DNA from: Agromyces sp. 3263
GTDB taxonomy: Bacteria; Actinomycetota; Actinomycetes; Actinomycetales; Microbacteriaceae
Assembly: GCF_031456545.1 (NCBI RefSeq)
Contig: NZ_JAVDUV010000002.1
Span: 682,001 to 746,000, forward strand
Direction of reading: 5' to 3'
Length of the DNA: 64,000 bases
The notes under the pieces are model-generated. The model had not been told where the DNA came from and made no database searches. It saw only the letters and a list, made by a program, of their open reading frames with translations. Both the position numbers and the translations under genes were made by a program. Every line of letters starts with the position of its first letter. Within the stretch, counting starts at the first letter, position 1. Positions 26,901-36,471 of this stretch are shown here, one piece after another.

Positions 26901-27458
26901 CGCCTGCATCGCGTCGAGCTTGCGGAGCGTCTTCTCCTTGCGGCGGCGGTGCTTGAGGATGCCCGCGGCCTCCTCGATGAAGCCGCGCCGGTCCTCGGCG
27001 CTCGCGTGCAGCACCGCGTCGAGCTGCCCCTGGCCGACGATGACGTGCATCTCGCGGCCGAGCCCCGAGTCGCTGAGCAGTTCCTGCACGTCGAGCAGCC
27101 GGCAGGTCTCGCCGTTGATGGCGTACTCGCTCGCCCCGTTGCGGAACAGCGTGCGCGAGATCGTGACCTCGCTGTACTCGATCGGCAGCGCGCCGTCGGC
27201 GTTGTCGATCGTGAGGCTCACCTCGGCTCGCCCGAGGGGGCCGCGCGTCGCCGTGCCGGCGAAGATGACGTCCTCCATCTTGCCGCCGCGGAGGGTCTTC
27301 GCGCCCTGCTCGCCCATCACCCAGGCGAGCGCGTCGACCACGTTCGACTTGCCCGAGCCGTTGGGACCGACGATGCAGGTGACGCCCGGCTCGAACGCGA
27401 ACGTGGTCGGCTGCGCGAAGGACTTGAATCCCTTCAGCGTCAGGCTCTTCAGGTACAT
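23940..27458 (-). CDS. smc: Chromosome segregation protein SMC
   Basis: An 1,172-aa condensin ATPase. The Walker A is GPNGSGKSN at 33-41, followed by long Ala/Glu/Arg-rich coiled coils. A hinge lies around residues 500-640 (LAESLHVEPGYEPAVAAAL). The C-terminal half-ATPase has LSGGERSLAA and FYIMDEVEAALDD. The start MYLKSLTLKGFKSFA is the typical SMC N-terminus; the frame stays open upstream, but that part is not SMC. It compacts and segregates the chromosome with ScpA/ScpB. It is divergent from the GNAT gene. Confidence 0.96.
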   Translation of the reverse strand: MYLKSLTLKGFKSFAQPTTFAFEPGVTCIVGPNGSGKSNVVDALAWVMGEQGAKTLRGGKMEDVIFAGTATRGPLGRAEVSLTIDNADGALPIEYSEVTISRTLFRNGASEYAINGETCRLLDVQELLSDSGLGREMHVIVGQGQLDAVLHASAEDRRGFIEEAAGILKHRRRKEKTLRKLDAMQANLTRLSDLAGEIRRQLKPLGRQAEVAREAATIAAVVRDARARLLADEVVGLRRALDEHGRSESERHSERQVLQQELEQHQARVERLEATYLGDDVDAARSTSHALESAQERLRALDALARQRIALLSAQVEPTDAAPSVTRAMIDEATTGLDGFGAAVGEAAAALEDAVAGTRAARVELDRVDEGIARDGARVAAYDLELSKLAGQADTAASRLAAVRGEVLRHANALEAAAGRRHAAAAELARVEAEAEAGEGAETDLDEAYELAQAAVFEAEGEIERIREELHGREREQGALAARTAALSLALDQKDGSAALVSAHVDGVRGLLAESLHVEPGYEPAVAAALGSLADAVLVDDRAAAFRALEHAERGELGRVALAMADPGVAARGSHAVDGLTAASDVVTAPAGVVALLAEVLIADDLAAARAAEPGLARLDGPVTVITKDGTVVGRYVIRGGTGREQSRIELIAERDRAGARLEEVRAELERSRFELAEQRGILEQSKDQSKRALAALREFDAQLAQRTERLNRARVQAEAVEAETARLEQAAANAHERVADAERAADEAKAALDEARAVPRPVLDATARDGAVAALERARELEVEGRLRLETARERVRAEEARVRAMERQFEAEQQAAADAARRAVVRRAQLAAATRVADSLPAALASVDASVAEARVALGRAEAQRASRNEELQQVRRQEAAVRERLHAVTEDVHGLELRIYEKKLHVAGLVERAESELGLGEDVLVDEYGPNVEIPGEDEESAPRPFVREEQQRRLAAAERKLAQLGRVNPLALEEFAALEQRHQFLSEQLTDLANTRKDLLTIIEEIDGKMEAIFRGAFDDTQAAFAEVFPVLFPGGTGSITLTDPDNMLTTGIEVSVKPAGKKIERLSLLSGGERSLAAVALLIAIFKARPSPFYIMDEVEAALDDANLGRLLTTMEDLRESSQLIVITHQKRTMEIADALYGVSMRQDGVSAVVGQRVREEREAKAS

Positions 27459-27560
27459 GGTCCCCCGGGTGCGGCTGGGTCGTGCGGATGCCTCGCACGA
27501 GCGTACCCGAGCGGGCGCCCGGTTCCCGCGCACCCTCGCCGCGAAGCTGAGGATCGATCG

Positions 27561-27590
27561 TTGCCGGCGCACCGCGCCCGCCGATAGTCT
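27561..27590 (+). promoter_or_regulatory. Putative promoter of the GNAT gene
   Basis: TTGCCG (27561-27566) and TAGTCT (27585-27590) are separated by 18 bp in the smc/GNAT divergent region. The expected transcription start leaves a leader of roughly 30 nt to the GTG at 27628. Confidence 0.5.
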
Positions 27591-27627
27591 GGGCGGCTGT
27601 CCGACCGACGGCGAGGAGGACGATCCC

Positions 27628-28764
27628 GTGGCCATCGACATCCGACCCGTGCCCGTGCCCGCCCGCCTCGACACGGCCGAGGCGCGGCCGCTGGAGGCGT
27701 ACGTCGACCTCACCCGCCTCGTCGCCCTCGAGACCTGGGGCCACGACCACTTCGAGTTCACCGCCGCCGAGCTCCTCGTGCGACATCGCGACCAGCGCTT
27801 CCGCCGCCGCGTGGAGGTCGGCGCCTACGAGGGTGACGACCTGGTCGGCGCGGCCGCCATGGTGTGGGAGAGCGACCCGCAGGCGAGGATGGCCGAGATA
27901 TCGCTCGGCGTGCGGCCCGACCGTCGCGGCCGCGGCGTCGGCAGTGCCCTGCTCGCCGCGATGGAGGCCCATGCGGCAGCGGTCGGGCGTCCGGCGCTCG
28001 TCGGGTGGTCGGAGCACGGGGGCGCGAGTCTCCGCACGACGGGCGAGGTGCTGCGCGCCCCCGACGGCGACGCCGAACTGCCGGCCTCCGACCCCGCGGC
28101 GCGATTCGCCGTGGCGCACGGCTATGCGTTGCAGCAGGTCGAACGCGTGAGCGGGCTCCGCGTCGACGGGCGCCTGGAGGAGTTCGTCGCCGCGCTCGGG
28201 GAACGCGAGCCCGCGGCATCCGATGCCGGCTACCGATTGCGCACCTGGGAGGATCGCGCGCCCGACGAGCTCGCCGACGCCTACGCAGCGGCTCGGGCAC
28301 GCATGGTGCACGACGTGCCAGCCGGCGGGCTGCAGTACGACGACGAGGTGTGGACCGCCGACCGCGTGCGCGCCTACGAGGACGAACGCCGCGACAGCGC
28401 CACGGGCGTGCTCGTCGCCGCAGCGGTCACCGACGCAGGCGAGGTCGCCGGCTACACGGAGCTCGAACTGCCCGACGGCCGACCCATCGCCTACCAGTCC
28501 GACACGCTGGTCGTCGGCGCGCACCGCGGCCATGCCCTCGGGATGCTCCTCAAGCTCGCGAACCTCGTGCGGCTGGGCGACGTCGAGCCCGAGCGAGGCG
28601 AGGTCTTCACGTGGAACGCCGACGAGAACGACCACATGCTCGCCATCAACCTGGCGCTCGGATTCGAGCTCAGGGGGCTGGACGCGAGCTGGCAGCGACC
28701 GGCGTCCGCAGCGGCATCCGGAGCCGCTGGCATCGCGGGCACCGGTGCGACGACCGGTTCATGA
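27628..28764 (+). CDS. Tandem GNAT-family N-acetyltransferase
   Basis: A 378-aa protein with two GNAT halves. The first carries the acetyl-CoA loop in [20 protein letters not shown] (near 95-115). The second has [20 protein letters not shown] (near 300) and the Asn-rich [19 protein letters not shown] typical of actinobacterial tandem GNATs related to mycothiol synthase. The substrate is unknown. GAGGAGG lies 8 nt before the GTG. Its last 95 bp overlap the 3' end of mutM on the other strand. Confidence 0.82.
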   Translation: MAIDIRPVPVPARLDTAEARPLEAYVDLTRLVALETWGHDHFEFTAAELLVRHRDQRFRRRVEVGAYEGDDLVGAAAMVWESDPQARMAEISLGVRPDRRGRGVGSALLAAMEAHAAAVGRPALVGWSEHGGASLRTTGEVLRAPDGDAELPASDPAARFAVAHGYALQQVERVSGLRVDGRLEEFVAALGEREPAASDAGYRLRTWEDRAPDELADAYAAARARMVHDVPAGGLQYDDEVWTADRVRAYEDERRDSATGVLVAAAVTDAGEVAGYTELELPDGRPIAYQSDTLVVGAHRGHALGMLLKLANLVRLGDVEPERGEVFTWNADENDHMLAINLALGFELRGLDASWQRPASAAASGAAGIAGTGATTGS

Positions 28765-29623
28765 ACGCCTCGCGCACGATGGGGGTGCCGCAACGCGGGC
28801 ACGGCAGGCCGGCACGGCCGTAGGCGTTCAGCGAGTGGGCGAAGTAGCCCGACGCGCCGTTCACGTTGACGTACTGCGCGTCGAAGCTGGTGCCGCCCTC
28901 GGCGAGGGCCTTGCCGAGCACGTCGCGCACCGCCGCGAGCAGGTCGCGCGCCCGGCGCCGCGACAGGGATGCCGCGGGCTGCTCTCCGTGCAGGCGCACC
29001 GCCCAGAGCGACTCGTCGGCGTAGATGTTGCCGACGCCGCTCACGAGGTTCTGATCGAGGAGCACCCGCTTGACGCCCGAGGCGCGCCGCGCGAGGGCAT
29101 CGAGGAAGGCGACGTCGTCGAAGGCCGGGTCGAGCGGATCGCGCGCGATGTGCGCGACCTGCGCCGGGATGCTCCGATCCCACGGCCCGGTCACGCCGGC
29201 GGAGAAGCCGGCCACCTCGCCGTCGGCGGTCGGAACGAGCCGATCCACCGCGAGCGAGCCGAAGGTGCGCTGGTCGACGAAGTCGATGCGGAACTCCCCG
29301 TGCTCGGGATGCTCGAGATGCAGGCGCACGCGCGCGTGCCGGTCGTCGCCGGGGTGATCGGGCGTGCGCAGCAGGAGCTGGCCGCTCATGCCGAGGTGGC
29401 CGACGATCGCCCGGTCGGGGCCGATGGGCAGCCAGAGGAACTTGCCGCGACGCACCGCCGCCGCGATGCGGGCACCCGTGACGAGCGATTCGAAGTCGCC
29501 GGATGCCGCGACGTGGCGGGTCAGCGCCCGCGGGTCGAGCACGTCGACGGCGGTCACCAGCGCGCCGGTGACGGCGGGTGCGAGGCCGGCGCGGACGACC
29601 TCGACCTCGGGCAGCTCGGGCAC
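28670..29623 (-). CDS. mutM: Formamidopyrimidine-DNA glycosylase
   Basis: Excises 8-oxoguanine and Fapy lesions and cleaves the abasic site. Pro2 and Glu3 of the catalytic N-terminus (PELPEVE) are present, as are [15 protein letters not shown] and a C-terminal zinc finger of the form CX2CX16CX2C. A 19-residue tail follows the finger and is encoded inside the overlap with the GNAT gene. The start is GTG, one base after the rnc stop (TGAcGTG). Confidence 0.95.
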   Translation of the reverse strand: MPELPEVEVVRAGLAPAVTGALVTAVDVLDPRALTRHVAASGDFESLVTGARIAAAVRRGKFLWLPIGPDRAIVGHLGMSGQLLLRTPDHPGDDRHARVRLHLEHPEHGEFRIDFVDQRTFGSLAVDRLVPTADGEVAGFSAGVTGPWDRSIPAQVAHIARDPLDPAFDDVAFLDALARRASGVKRVLLDQNLVSGVGNIYADESLWAVRLHGEQPAASLSRRRARDLLAAVRDVLGKALAEGGTSFDAQYVNVNGASGYFAHSLNAYGRAGLPCPRCGTPIVREAFMNRSSHRCPRCQRLRMPLRTPVAASSRPAP

Positions 29624-29624
29624 G

Positions 29625-30350
29625 TCAGACGGCGTTCAGCTCGGTCCAGGCCTCGAGTGCTGCGGCCATCTCGGCCTGCTTCTTGCTCGAGCCCTCGCCC
29701 GTGGCCTGCACCAGGTCGCCGACCGAGACGGTGGCGATGAAGTGCTTGTTGTGGTCTGGTCCCGACTCCGTGACCGTGTAGACGGGCGGCGGGGCGCTGC
29801 GTCGCGCCGCGATCTCCTGCAGGCTGGTCTTCGGGTCCATGGCCGCGCCGAACCGCTCGGGGTCGTCGAGGAGCGGCCCGACGAGGCGCAGCACGAAGGC
29901 CGTGGCGGCGTCGCCGCCCGAGTCGAGGTAGACGGCGCCGATGATCGCCTCGACGGTGTCGGCGAGGATCGACGGCTTGTCGGCGCCGCCGGTCATCGTC
30001 TCGCCCCGCCCGAGCAGCACGTAGGGTCCGACGCCGATGCTGCGCCCCACCTCGGCGAGCGCGGCACTCGAGACGAGGCTCGCCCGCCGCTTGGCGAGCT
30101 CGCCCTCGTCGAGGTCGGGGTGGTCTCGGAACAGCTTGACCGTGACGGCCTGCCCCAGGATGGAGTCGCCGAGGAACTCGAGGCGCTCGTTGGTGGGGAT
30201 GCCGCCGTTCTCGTACGCGAACGACCGGTGCGTGAGCGCGAGCTGGAGCAGGGCCGGGTCCACCTCGATCTGCAGCGACCGCTGCAATTCGTCGAGTGAA
30301 TGCTCCGAAGGAGCCGTGGACTCCGTCCCCGTGTGCTCCGTGCGCGTCAC
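29625..30350 (-). CDS. rnc: Ribonuclease III
   Basis: A 241-aa dsRNA endonuclease for rRNA and mRNA processing. The signature [13 protein letters not shown] (near 53) gives the first acidic metal ligands, and [16 protein letters not shown] gives the others. A C-terminal dsRNA-binding domain ends with [18 protein letters not shown]. The start is assigned to GTG 30350 from the protein's expected N-terminus; there is no clear RBS, so the exact start is uncertain. Confidence 0.93.
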   Translation of the reverse strand: MTRTEHTGTESTAPSEHSLDELQRSLQIEVDPALLQLALTHRSFAYENGGIPTNERLEFLGDSILGQAVTVKLFRDHPDLDEGELAKRRASLVSSAALAEVGRSIGVGPYVLLGRGETMTGGADKPSILADTVEAIIGAVYLDSGGDAATAFVLRLVGPLLDDPERFGAAMDPKTSLQEIAARRSAPPPVYTVTESGPDHNKHFIATVSVGDLVQATGEGSSKKQAEMAAALEAWTELNAV

Positions 30351-30378
30351 GACCGGTCGGTAGGCGAGTCGGGGCCGA

Positions 30379-30582
30379 CTAGACGTCGGCGACCTTGCGG
30401 CCCTTGTACTCGAGGAACAGCGGGGTGCCCGCGGAGTCCTCGACGACCTTGGCGCGGTGCGGAAGGCTGTAGGTGACCTTGCCGTTCTCGACGGTCTTGA
30501 CGAGCGTGGGGACCTCGGCCTTCCACTGCGAACGACGCGCGTGCGTGTTGGCTCGTGACTTCTTCCTCTTGGGAACAGCCAT
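30379..30582 (-). CDS. rpmF: 50S ribosomal protein L32 (Cys-less form)
   Basis: A 67-aa L32 ([17 protein letters not shown]...). None of the four Cys residues that bind zinc in the canonical form are present. It lies at the normal DUF177-rpmF-rnc position, so it is probably the main copy and not a zinc-starvation paralogue. It follows the DUF177 gene by 9 bp, with a GAGAG-type RBS. Confidence 0.95.
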   Translation of the reverse strand: MAVPKRKKSRANTHARRSQWKAEVPTLVKTVENGKVTYSLPHRAKVVEDSAGTPLFLEYKGRKVADV

Positions 30583-30591
30583 GACTCTCTC

Positions 30592-31155
30592 TCAATCTCT
30601 CTGCTGGGGGGCGTCGGATGCGGCATCCGAGCCTTGGTCTTCGGAAGCTTCGAACCCCGCGAGCGCGGCCCATCGCGGGTCGCGCTGCTCAGGGGTGACG
30701 AGTTCCGGATGATCAGCCAGTCGGACCCCGGTCTCTGGGTCGAGACCCGGGCAGTCCGGCCGGCACACCGGCTGGAACGGCAGTGCCAGCACTACCGCAT
30801 CTCGGATGAGCGATTCAAGATCCACGTGGTCGTCTTGAACCTCATACTCGAAAGCTTCTCCAGAATGATACGCGAAAAGCTCCTGGAACTCGACTTCAAC
30901 GGGCAGGGCGATGTCGATGAGGCATCGGCCGCACTCCCCCTCGGCCACCGCGTCGACCTCGCCGGTCACGAGCACGCCCTCGTGCACGGACTCCAGGCGC
31001 ACGCCGAGGTCGAGCTCGGAGCCTGCCCTGACGGCGACGAGTCCCTCGCCCATCGGGTCGCCCACGGGGATCGCGAGGCGCTGCTCGCGCATCTCGCCCG
31101 GACGGTTCACGAGGTCGCGCACGTTCACTCGGAACGGCGAATGCTGAATGGCCAC
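30592..31155 (-). CDS. DUF177 (YceD-like) protein
   Basis: A 187-aa protein of the YceD/DUF177 family, which is linked to 23S rRNA metabolism and normally encoded before rpmF. Conserved parts are PGEMREQRLAIPVGD and the CGRCL Cys motif, with a second Cys pair (CRPDCPGL) near 140. The start GTG has no RBS but lies 8 nt after TAGAAT (31169-31164). That hexamer makes a good -10 and its first three bases are the stop codon of the upstream transglutaminase gene. Confidence 0.9.
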   Translation of the reverse strand: MAIQHSPFRVNVRDLVNRPGEMREQRLAIPVGDPMGEGLVAVRAGSELDLGVRLESVHEGVLVTGEVDAVAEGECGRCLIDIALPVEVEFQELFAYHSGEAFEYEVQDDHVDLESLIRDAVVLALPFQPVCRPDCPGLDPETGVRLADHPELVTPEQRDPRWAALAGFEASEDQGSDAASDAPQQRD

Positions 31156-31166
31156 GATCGACGATT

Positions 31167-33494
31167 CTACGCCCCGGCCGCCGTCCGATCGCCGAGCGCC
31201 CTCCGCACGCGATCGAAGAGCGAGCGGGGTGCGAAGAGGGCCCTCGCGCGTTCGCCGGTGGTCGCGTCGGTCAGGAGCGCCGAGCGCACCGAGCCCAGGT
31301 CGTCGGCGAGCTGTCGATCGGCCGCCCCGCGTGTCCGCCCGTACCGTTCGCGCTCGACGGCGTCGCGGAGGCGCAGCAGTGCCGCCTGCAGGTCGGGATC
31401 TGCGGCGAACGCCTCCCGTTCGGCGATCCGCGCGGCGAACGCGCGGGCGGTCTCGGCCTCTCCACCGCCGGCGCCGAGGTCGAGCGCCGTGGCCACCAGC
31501 TCGTCCCACGCGGCATCCGCGGGTCGTTCGCCGCGCCGGATCCGGCCGCGCCGCGACATCCGCTGGCTCAGCCGGAATGCCGCAGGCGTGAGCAGCACGA
31601 CGAGCGCGATGAGGGCCAGCGCACCACCGCGGAGCCACCACTCGCCCGCCGTCGCGATGGCACCGCCGGCCGGACCGGCGAGCCCACGATCGGGATCGAG
31701 TCCCGATCGGTCGCCCGCCCCGGGAGTGGAGGTCGCGGCATTCGGCACGTTCGGGTCGCGCTCCTCGCCTGCGCCCGGACGCGAGTAGTCGGGCACGAGG
31801 CCCCGACCTGGCGTCGGCTCGAACGGCACCCAGCCGATGCCGTCGAAGTAGAGCTCGGGCCACGAGTGCAGGTCGTGGGAGTCCACCTCGACGCGCTGCA
31901 CGCCCTCGACGCGCTCTTCGGTCGGCGAGCCCTGCGTGTAGCCGATGGAGATGCGGGCGGGGATGCCGACCTCGCGGGCGAGCACCGCCATCGTCGAGGC
32001 GAAGTGCACGCAGTAGCCCTCCTTCACCTCGAGGAACTTCGCGATCACGTCGAAGCCACCGCCGTCGAAGCCCTCCTCGACGGGGGCGTCGGTGGAGTAG
32101 TCGAAGTCCACGCCGCGCAGGTACGCCTGGATCGCGACGGCGGCGTCGTACTTCGAGGCGCTCCCGGCGGTGACGGATGCCGCGGTGTCGGTGATGATCG
32201 CCGGCATCTCCTCGGGGAGTGCCAGGTAGGGCGCGAGGTTCTCGGGCACGTCGGGGTCGGCCTCGCGCAGCTGCTTCGGGGTCGGTGCCACGTCGAGGCG
32301 GGTGACGCGGTAGCGCTGGCCGTCGGTGTCCGCGTCGACGCTGCGCACCGTGAGCGAGTCGTCCTCCCAGAACCACGACCCGGCGAGGCCCTCGATGCTC
32401 GAGGTCGGGTACGGCACGGGCAGCCAGGTCGTGCGCACGTCGTCGATGACCACGTCGATCGGATGCTCCGACGTCTCGACCGCGCGGGACAGCCCGCGCG
32501 GGCGCGGCAGCGCGTCGACCGTGTTGTCGCCGTCCACGGCGCGCTCGGTCGCGCTCCAGACCTCGCCCTCGAACCGGTCGAGCGTGAGCAGCGTGAAGTA
32601 GGGCCGGTCGCCGTCCCGCGCGAGGTAGTGGAACGCGGGACTCGCCTCCGGGCGGCGGAGGTCGCGGCCGAGGTCGATGAACGGGCTGACGCCCCGGGCG
32701 AACAGGGTGCCCTGCGACGGCGAGCCGAGGAGCAGGCTCGTGGAGATGCTCGGCGTGGACGCTGCGAGCACCGACGCGGCCAGCAGGCCGACGGCCGCGA
32801 GCCCGAGCGAGGCGCCGAGGGTCGAGACGATGGGCACGCGCTTGGGCGCGATGACCGTGGCGACCTCGCTGCCCTCGTCGCCGGCGTCGAGGCGGGCCCT
32901 GCGGCGCACGCGCACGTCGACCCGGAGGAGCAGGAGGTAGGCCGCGGCGGTGAGCACGAGCGTGGGCAGCTCGGCACCGGCCTCGATGATGAAGCCCGGG
33001 ATGAGGATGGGCACCAGCGCCGGCACCGCGGCGAGCGCCGGCATCCGCAGCGTCTGCACTAGGACGTCCATCAGGATCGCGAGGACGCCGACGCCGAGTG
33101 CGAGGACGAACGACAAGGCGGGCACGGTGATCGCCGGCACGGCCTGCTGCTCGATCGTGCGCTGGGCGCCCCCGAGGAGCTCGCCGAACGTCTCGAACGT
33201 GCCCTGCGTCGGGATGAGGAGCGCGAAGCTCGTCGAGCCGCCGAAGAGGAGCGTGAGCAGCAGGACGAGCACCCCCGCCTCGAGCACCGGCACGAGCGAC
33301 GGCGGCGTGCGCAGCGCCCGGAGTCCGAAGCCCGAGAAGAGCGTGCCCGCGGCGACGAACGCGCACAGCCACCACCAGCCACTGCCCGCGATGAGGGGAC
33401 CCAGGGCCATCGTGGCGATCACGAGCACGAGGAACGAGGACAGCGTCAGCGCGAGGCGCTGCGCGCGCGAGAGGGGGGCCGGTTCAGGTCGCAT
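31167..33494 (-). CDS. Membrane transglutaminase-like protein (TgpA-type), catalytic residues intact
   Basis: A 775-aa inner-membrane protein with about six N-terminal membrane segments (residues 10-215), an extracytoplasmic region and a transglutaminase core with Cys in EGYCVHFAST (near 495) and His in SHDLHSWPELY (near 541). One more membrane segment (near 620-645) and a C-terminal DUF4129-like cytosolic part follow. It resembles DUF3488/TgpA proteins of MoxR-DUF58 clusters. The ATG at 33494 lies 11 nt inside the DUF58 gene. The peptide substrate is unknown. Confidence 0.88.
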   Translation of the reverse strand: MRPEPAPLSRAQRLALTLSSFLVLVIATMALGPLIAGSGWWWLCAFVAAGTLFSGFGLRALRTPPSLVPVLEAGVLVLLLTLLFGGSTSFALLIPTQGTFETFGELLGGAQRTIEQQAVPAITVPALSFVLALGVGVLAILMDVLVQTLRMPALAAVPALVPILIPGFIIEAGAELPTLVLTAAAYLLLLRVDVRVRRRARLDAGDEGSEVATVIAPKRVPIVSTLGASLGLAAVGLLAASVLAASTPSISTSLLLGSPSQGTLFARGVSPFIDLGRDLRRPEASPAFHYLARDGDRPYFTLLTLDRFEGEVWSATERAVDGDNTVDALPRPRGLSRAVETSEHPIDVVIDDVRTTWLPVPYPTSSIEGLAGSWFWEDDSLTVRSVDADTDGQRYRVTRLDVAPTPKQLREADPDVPENLAPYLALPEEMPAIITDTAASVTAGSASKYDAAVAIQAYLRGVDFDYSTDAPVEEGFDGGGFDVIAKFLEVKEGYCVHFASTMAVLAREVGIPARISIGYTQGSPTEERVEGVQRVEVDSHDLHSWPELYFDGIGWVPFEPTPGRGLVPDYSRPGAGEERDPNVPNAATSTPGAGDRSGLDPDRGLAGPAGGAIATAGEWWLRGGALALIALVVLLTPAAFRLSQRMSRRGRIRRGERPADAAWDELVATALDLGAGGGEAETARAFAARIAEREAFAADPDLQAALLRLRDAVERERYGRTRGAADRQLADDLGSVRSALLTDATTGERARALFAPRSLFDRVRRALGDRTAAGA

Positions 33495-34893
33495 CGCCCA
33501 CCGCCCCGTCGACCGTGCTATCGCGGTCATCGAGCACATCGCGGGCGTCGAGGGCGGTGCCACCCGAGCCGTGGCCGCGGGCCGTCACCGCCACTCCGGC
33601 CCAGGCGTCGCCGATGTCGCCGGGCCTGCGCACCCGCACGATGCGCCAGTCCGCCTCCTCGAGCGCATCGAGCACCCGCTTCGACGTGGTCTCCGCAGCG
33701 AACGCGACCGCGGGCTCGAACATCGGCCGCAACGCCACGAGATTGGCGGCGTCCTGCTCGTCGGGATCGACGAGCACGGCGAATCCCGGCGCCCGCGCCT
33801 CGCGCGCCCGCGGACGGGACTCCCGGCCGGCGGTCGCGGCGCCCTCATGCGGAGCGGCACGCCCGGGCTCGTCGAGCCGGGCGAGGTCCTCGAGCAGCAC
33901 GCGGTCGCCGCCCGGCATCCGGTAGCCGCCGTCGAGGGCGCTCCCCGGGACGATGCCGCGTTCGGGGTCGACGACCTGGGTGCAGCGCACCTGGAAGCCC
34001 CGCTCGAGCAGGTGCACGCCGATCGACGCGGCCACCTCGATGCCGAGCTCGAAGGCGTGGTGCGGGCGATCGTCGTGCTCGCGCCGCAACGACGACACGT
34101 GCGGACGACCGGCCATCGTCGTGTCGAGCAGGATCCGCGCCTCGGGATCGCCGCGCTGCTCCTCCTCGCGGACCATGAGCTCGCCGCGCCGCGCCGTGGC
34201 CGCCCAGTTCACCCGGCGGAGCGGGTCTCCGTAGCGGTACTCGCGGGCGATCAGCTCGTCGGAGTTCGGATGCGACCGCCGCTGCAGTCCGTGCACGACC
34301 CCGTCGATCGAGGCGGCGCTGCCGAGCGCGGCCTCGAGCGGCGTGACCCGCGGCGTCACCACCAGCTCGTGCCCCGTGCCGATCTCGCGGTCGATCCTTG
34401 CCAGCCCGAAGGGATCGGTGATGCCGACGCGCAGCGGTCCGACCGAGACGACGCCGCGCCGCGGCATCCGGAGCCGGTACTCGAGCCGCACCGTGTCGTC
34501 CCCCGATGGGAGCACCCCCTCGTACGGGCCGATCGCGGGCAGGATCGCCTCGGGCGGCGCGGTGACGCCTGCGGGCGCCGTGTCGCGCCAGTGCGCGCCG
34601 TCGAAGGTGCGGCGTCCGCGGTTCTTCACGACGAGCGACACGCGCGTCGAGCCTCCGGCCGCCACGACCGGCGGGGCGAACGCCCGGGTGACCGCGAGCC
34701 GGGGCGTGCGGACGACCACGAACACCGCGGCCGCGGCGGGCATCGCGATGCCCACGAAGGCGAGCAGCAGGATGTCGCGCAGGTCGAACCACAGCGACAC
34801 CGCGAGCAGCGCCACGCCCACCACGACCAGCGTGCCCCCACGACGCGTGAGTCGCGGCCAGGCCGAGACGCGAAGGGGACGCGGGCGGGACAT
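33484..34893 (-). CDS. DUF58 domain protein
   Basis: A 469-aa protein with two N-terminal membrane helices (about 18-62), a beta-rich middle, and the DUF58/vWA-like core (IAREYRYGDPLRRVNWAATARRGELMVRE near 235-265, shown in fragments). In MoxR clusters DUF58 proteins act with the AAA+ ATPase as chaperone or assembly factors. It starts one base after the moxR stop and overlaps the transglutaminase gene by 11 nt. Confidence 0.9.
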   Translation of the reverse strand: MSRPRPLRVSAWPRLTRRGGTLVVVGVALLAVSLWFDLRDILLLAFVGIAMPAAAAVFVVVRTPRLAVTRAFAPPVVAAGGSTRVSLVVKNRGRRTFDGAHWRDTAPAGVTAPPEAILPAIGPYEGVLPSGDDTVRLEYRLRMPRRGVVSVGPLRVGITDPFGLARIDREIGTGHELVVTPRVTPLEAALGSAASIDGVVHGLQRRSHPNSDELIAREYRYGDPLRRVNWAATARRGELMVREEEQRGDPEARILLDTTMAGRPHVSSLRREHDDRPHHAFELGIEVAASIGVHLLERGFQVRCTQVVDPERGIVPGSALDGGYRMPGGDRVLLEDLARLDEPGRAAPHEGAATAGRESRPRAREARAPGFAVLVDPDEQDAANLVALRPMFEPAVAFAAETTSKRVLDALEEADWRIVRVRRPGDIGDAWAGVAVTARGHGSGGTALDARDVLDDRDSTVDGAVGDAT

Positions 34894-34894
34894 G

Positions 34895-35928
<1,034 letters not shown>

Positions 35929-35932
<4 letters not shown>

Positions 35933-36420
35933 GTCGTCATCGCCGCCTGGAGGTAGTCGGAGACGGCGACGGGCACGTAGGGCGCGACGTCGCCGCCGAG
36001 GGCGGACACCTGTCGCACGAGCGAGCTCGACACGTGGGCGTTCGCCGGGTCGGGGAGGAGGAAGACGGTCTCGACGCCGGCCAGGTGGCGGTTCACGATC
36101 GCCATCGGCGTCTCGTATGCCACGTCGATCTGCGAGCGGATGCCCTTGACGAGCACGGTCGCGCCGACGTCCGTGCAGTAGTCGACCAGGAGCCCCATGC
36201 TCCACGACGCGACGACGATGCGACCCTGGATGCCGGCGTCGGCGATCGAGCGCTCGATGAGCGCGACGCGCTGCGCGATCGGCAGGAGGGCTGACTTGTC
36301 GGGGTTGTGCACGACGACGACATGCAGCTCGTCGTAGAGCCCCGCGGCCCGCCCGATGACGTCGAGGTGGCCGAGCGTGACGGGGTCGAATGATCCTGGG
36401 ACGACGGCGATCCGCTGCAT
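35929..36420 (-). CDS. coaD: Phosphopantetheine adenylyltransferase
   Basis: A 163-aa penultimate enzyme of coenzyme A synthesis (4'-phosphopantetheine + ATP to dephospho-CoA). [18 protein letters not shown] has the nucleotidyltransferase HxGH-type motif (TLGH), and [13 protein letters not shown] matches the ISSTxVR motif. TACGCT at 36433-36428 is 7 nt from the ATG and would give a leaderless mRNA; GTG 36426 is an alternative start. It overlaps the downstream moxR by ATGA. Confidence 0.95.
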
Positions 36421-36471
36421 ACGCACCAGCGTAGTGCGCGGAACTCGGCGCGAAAGGGCCGATCCAGAGTC

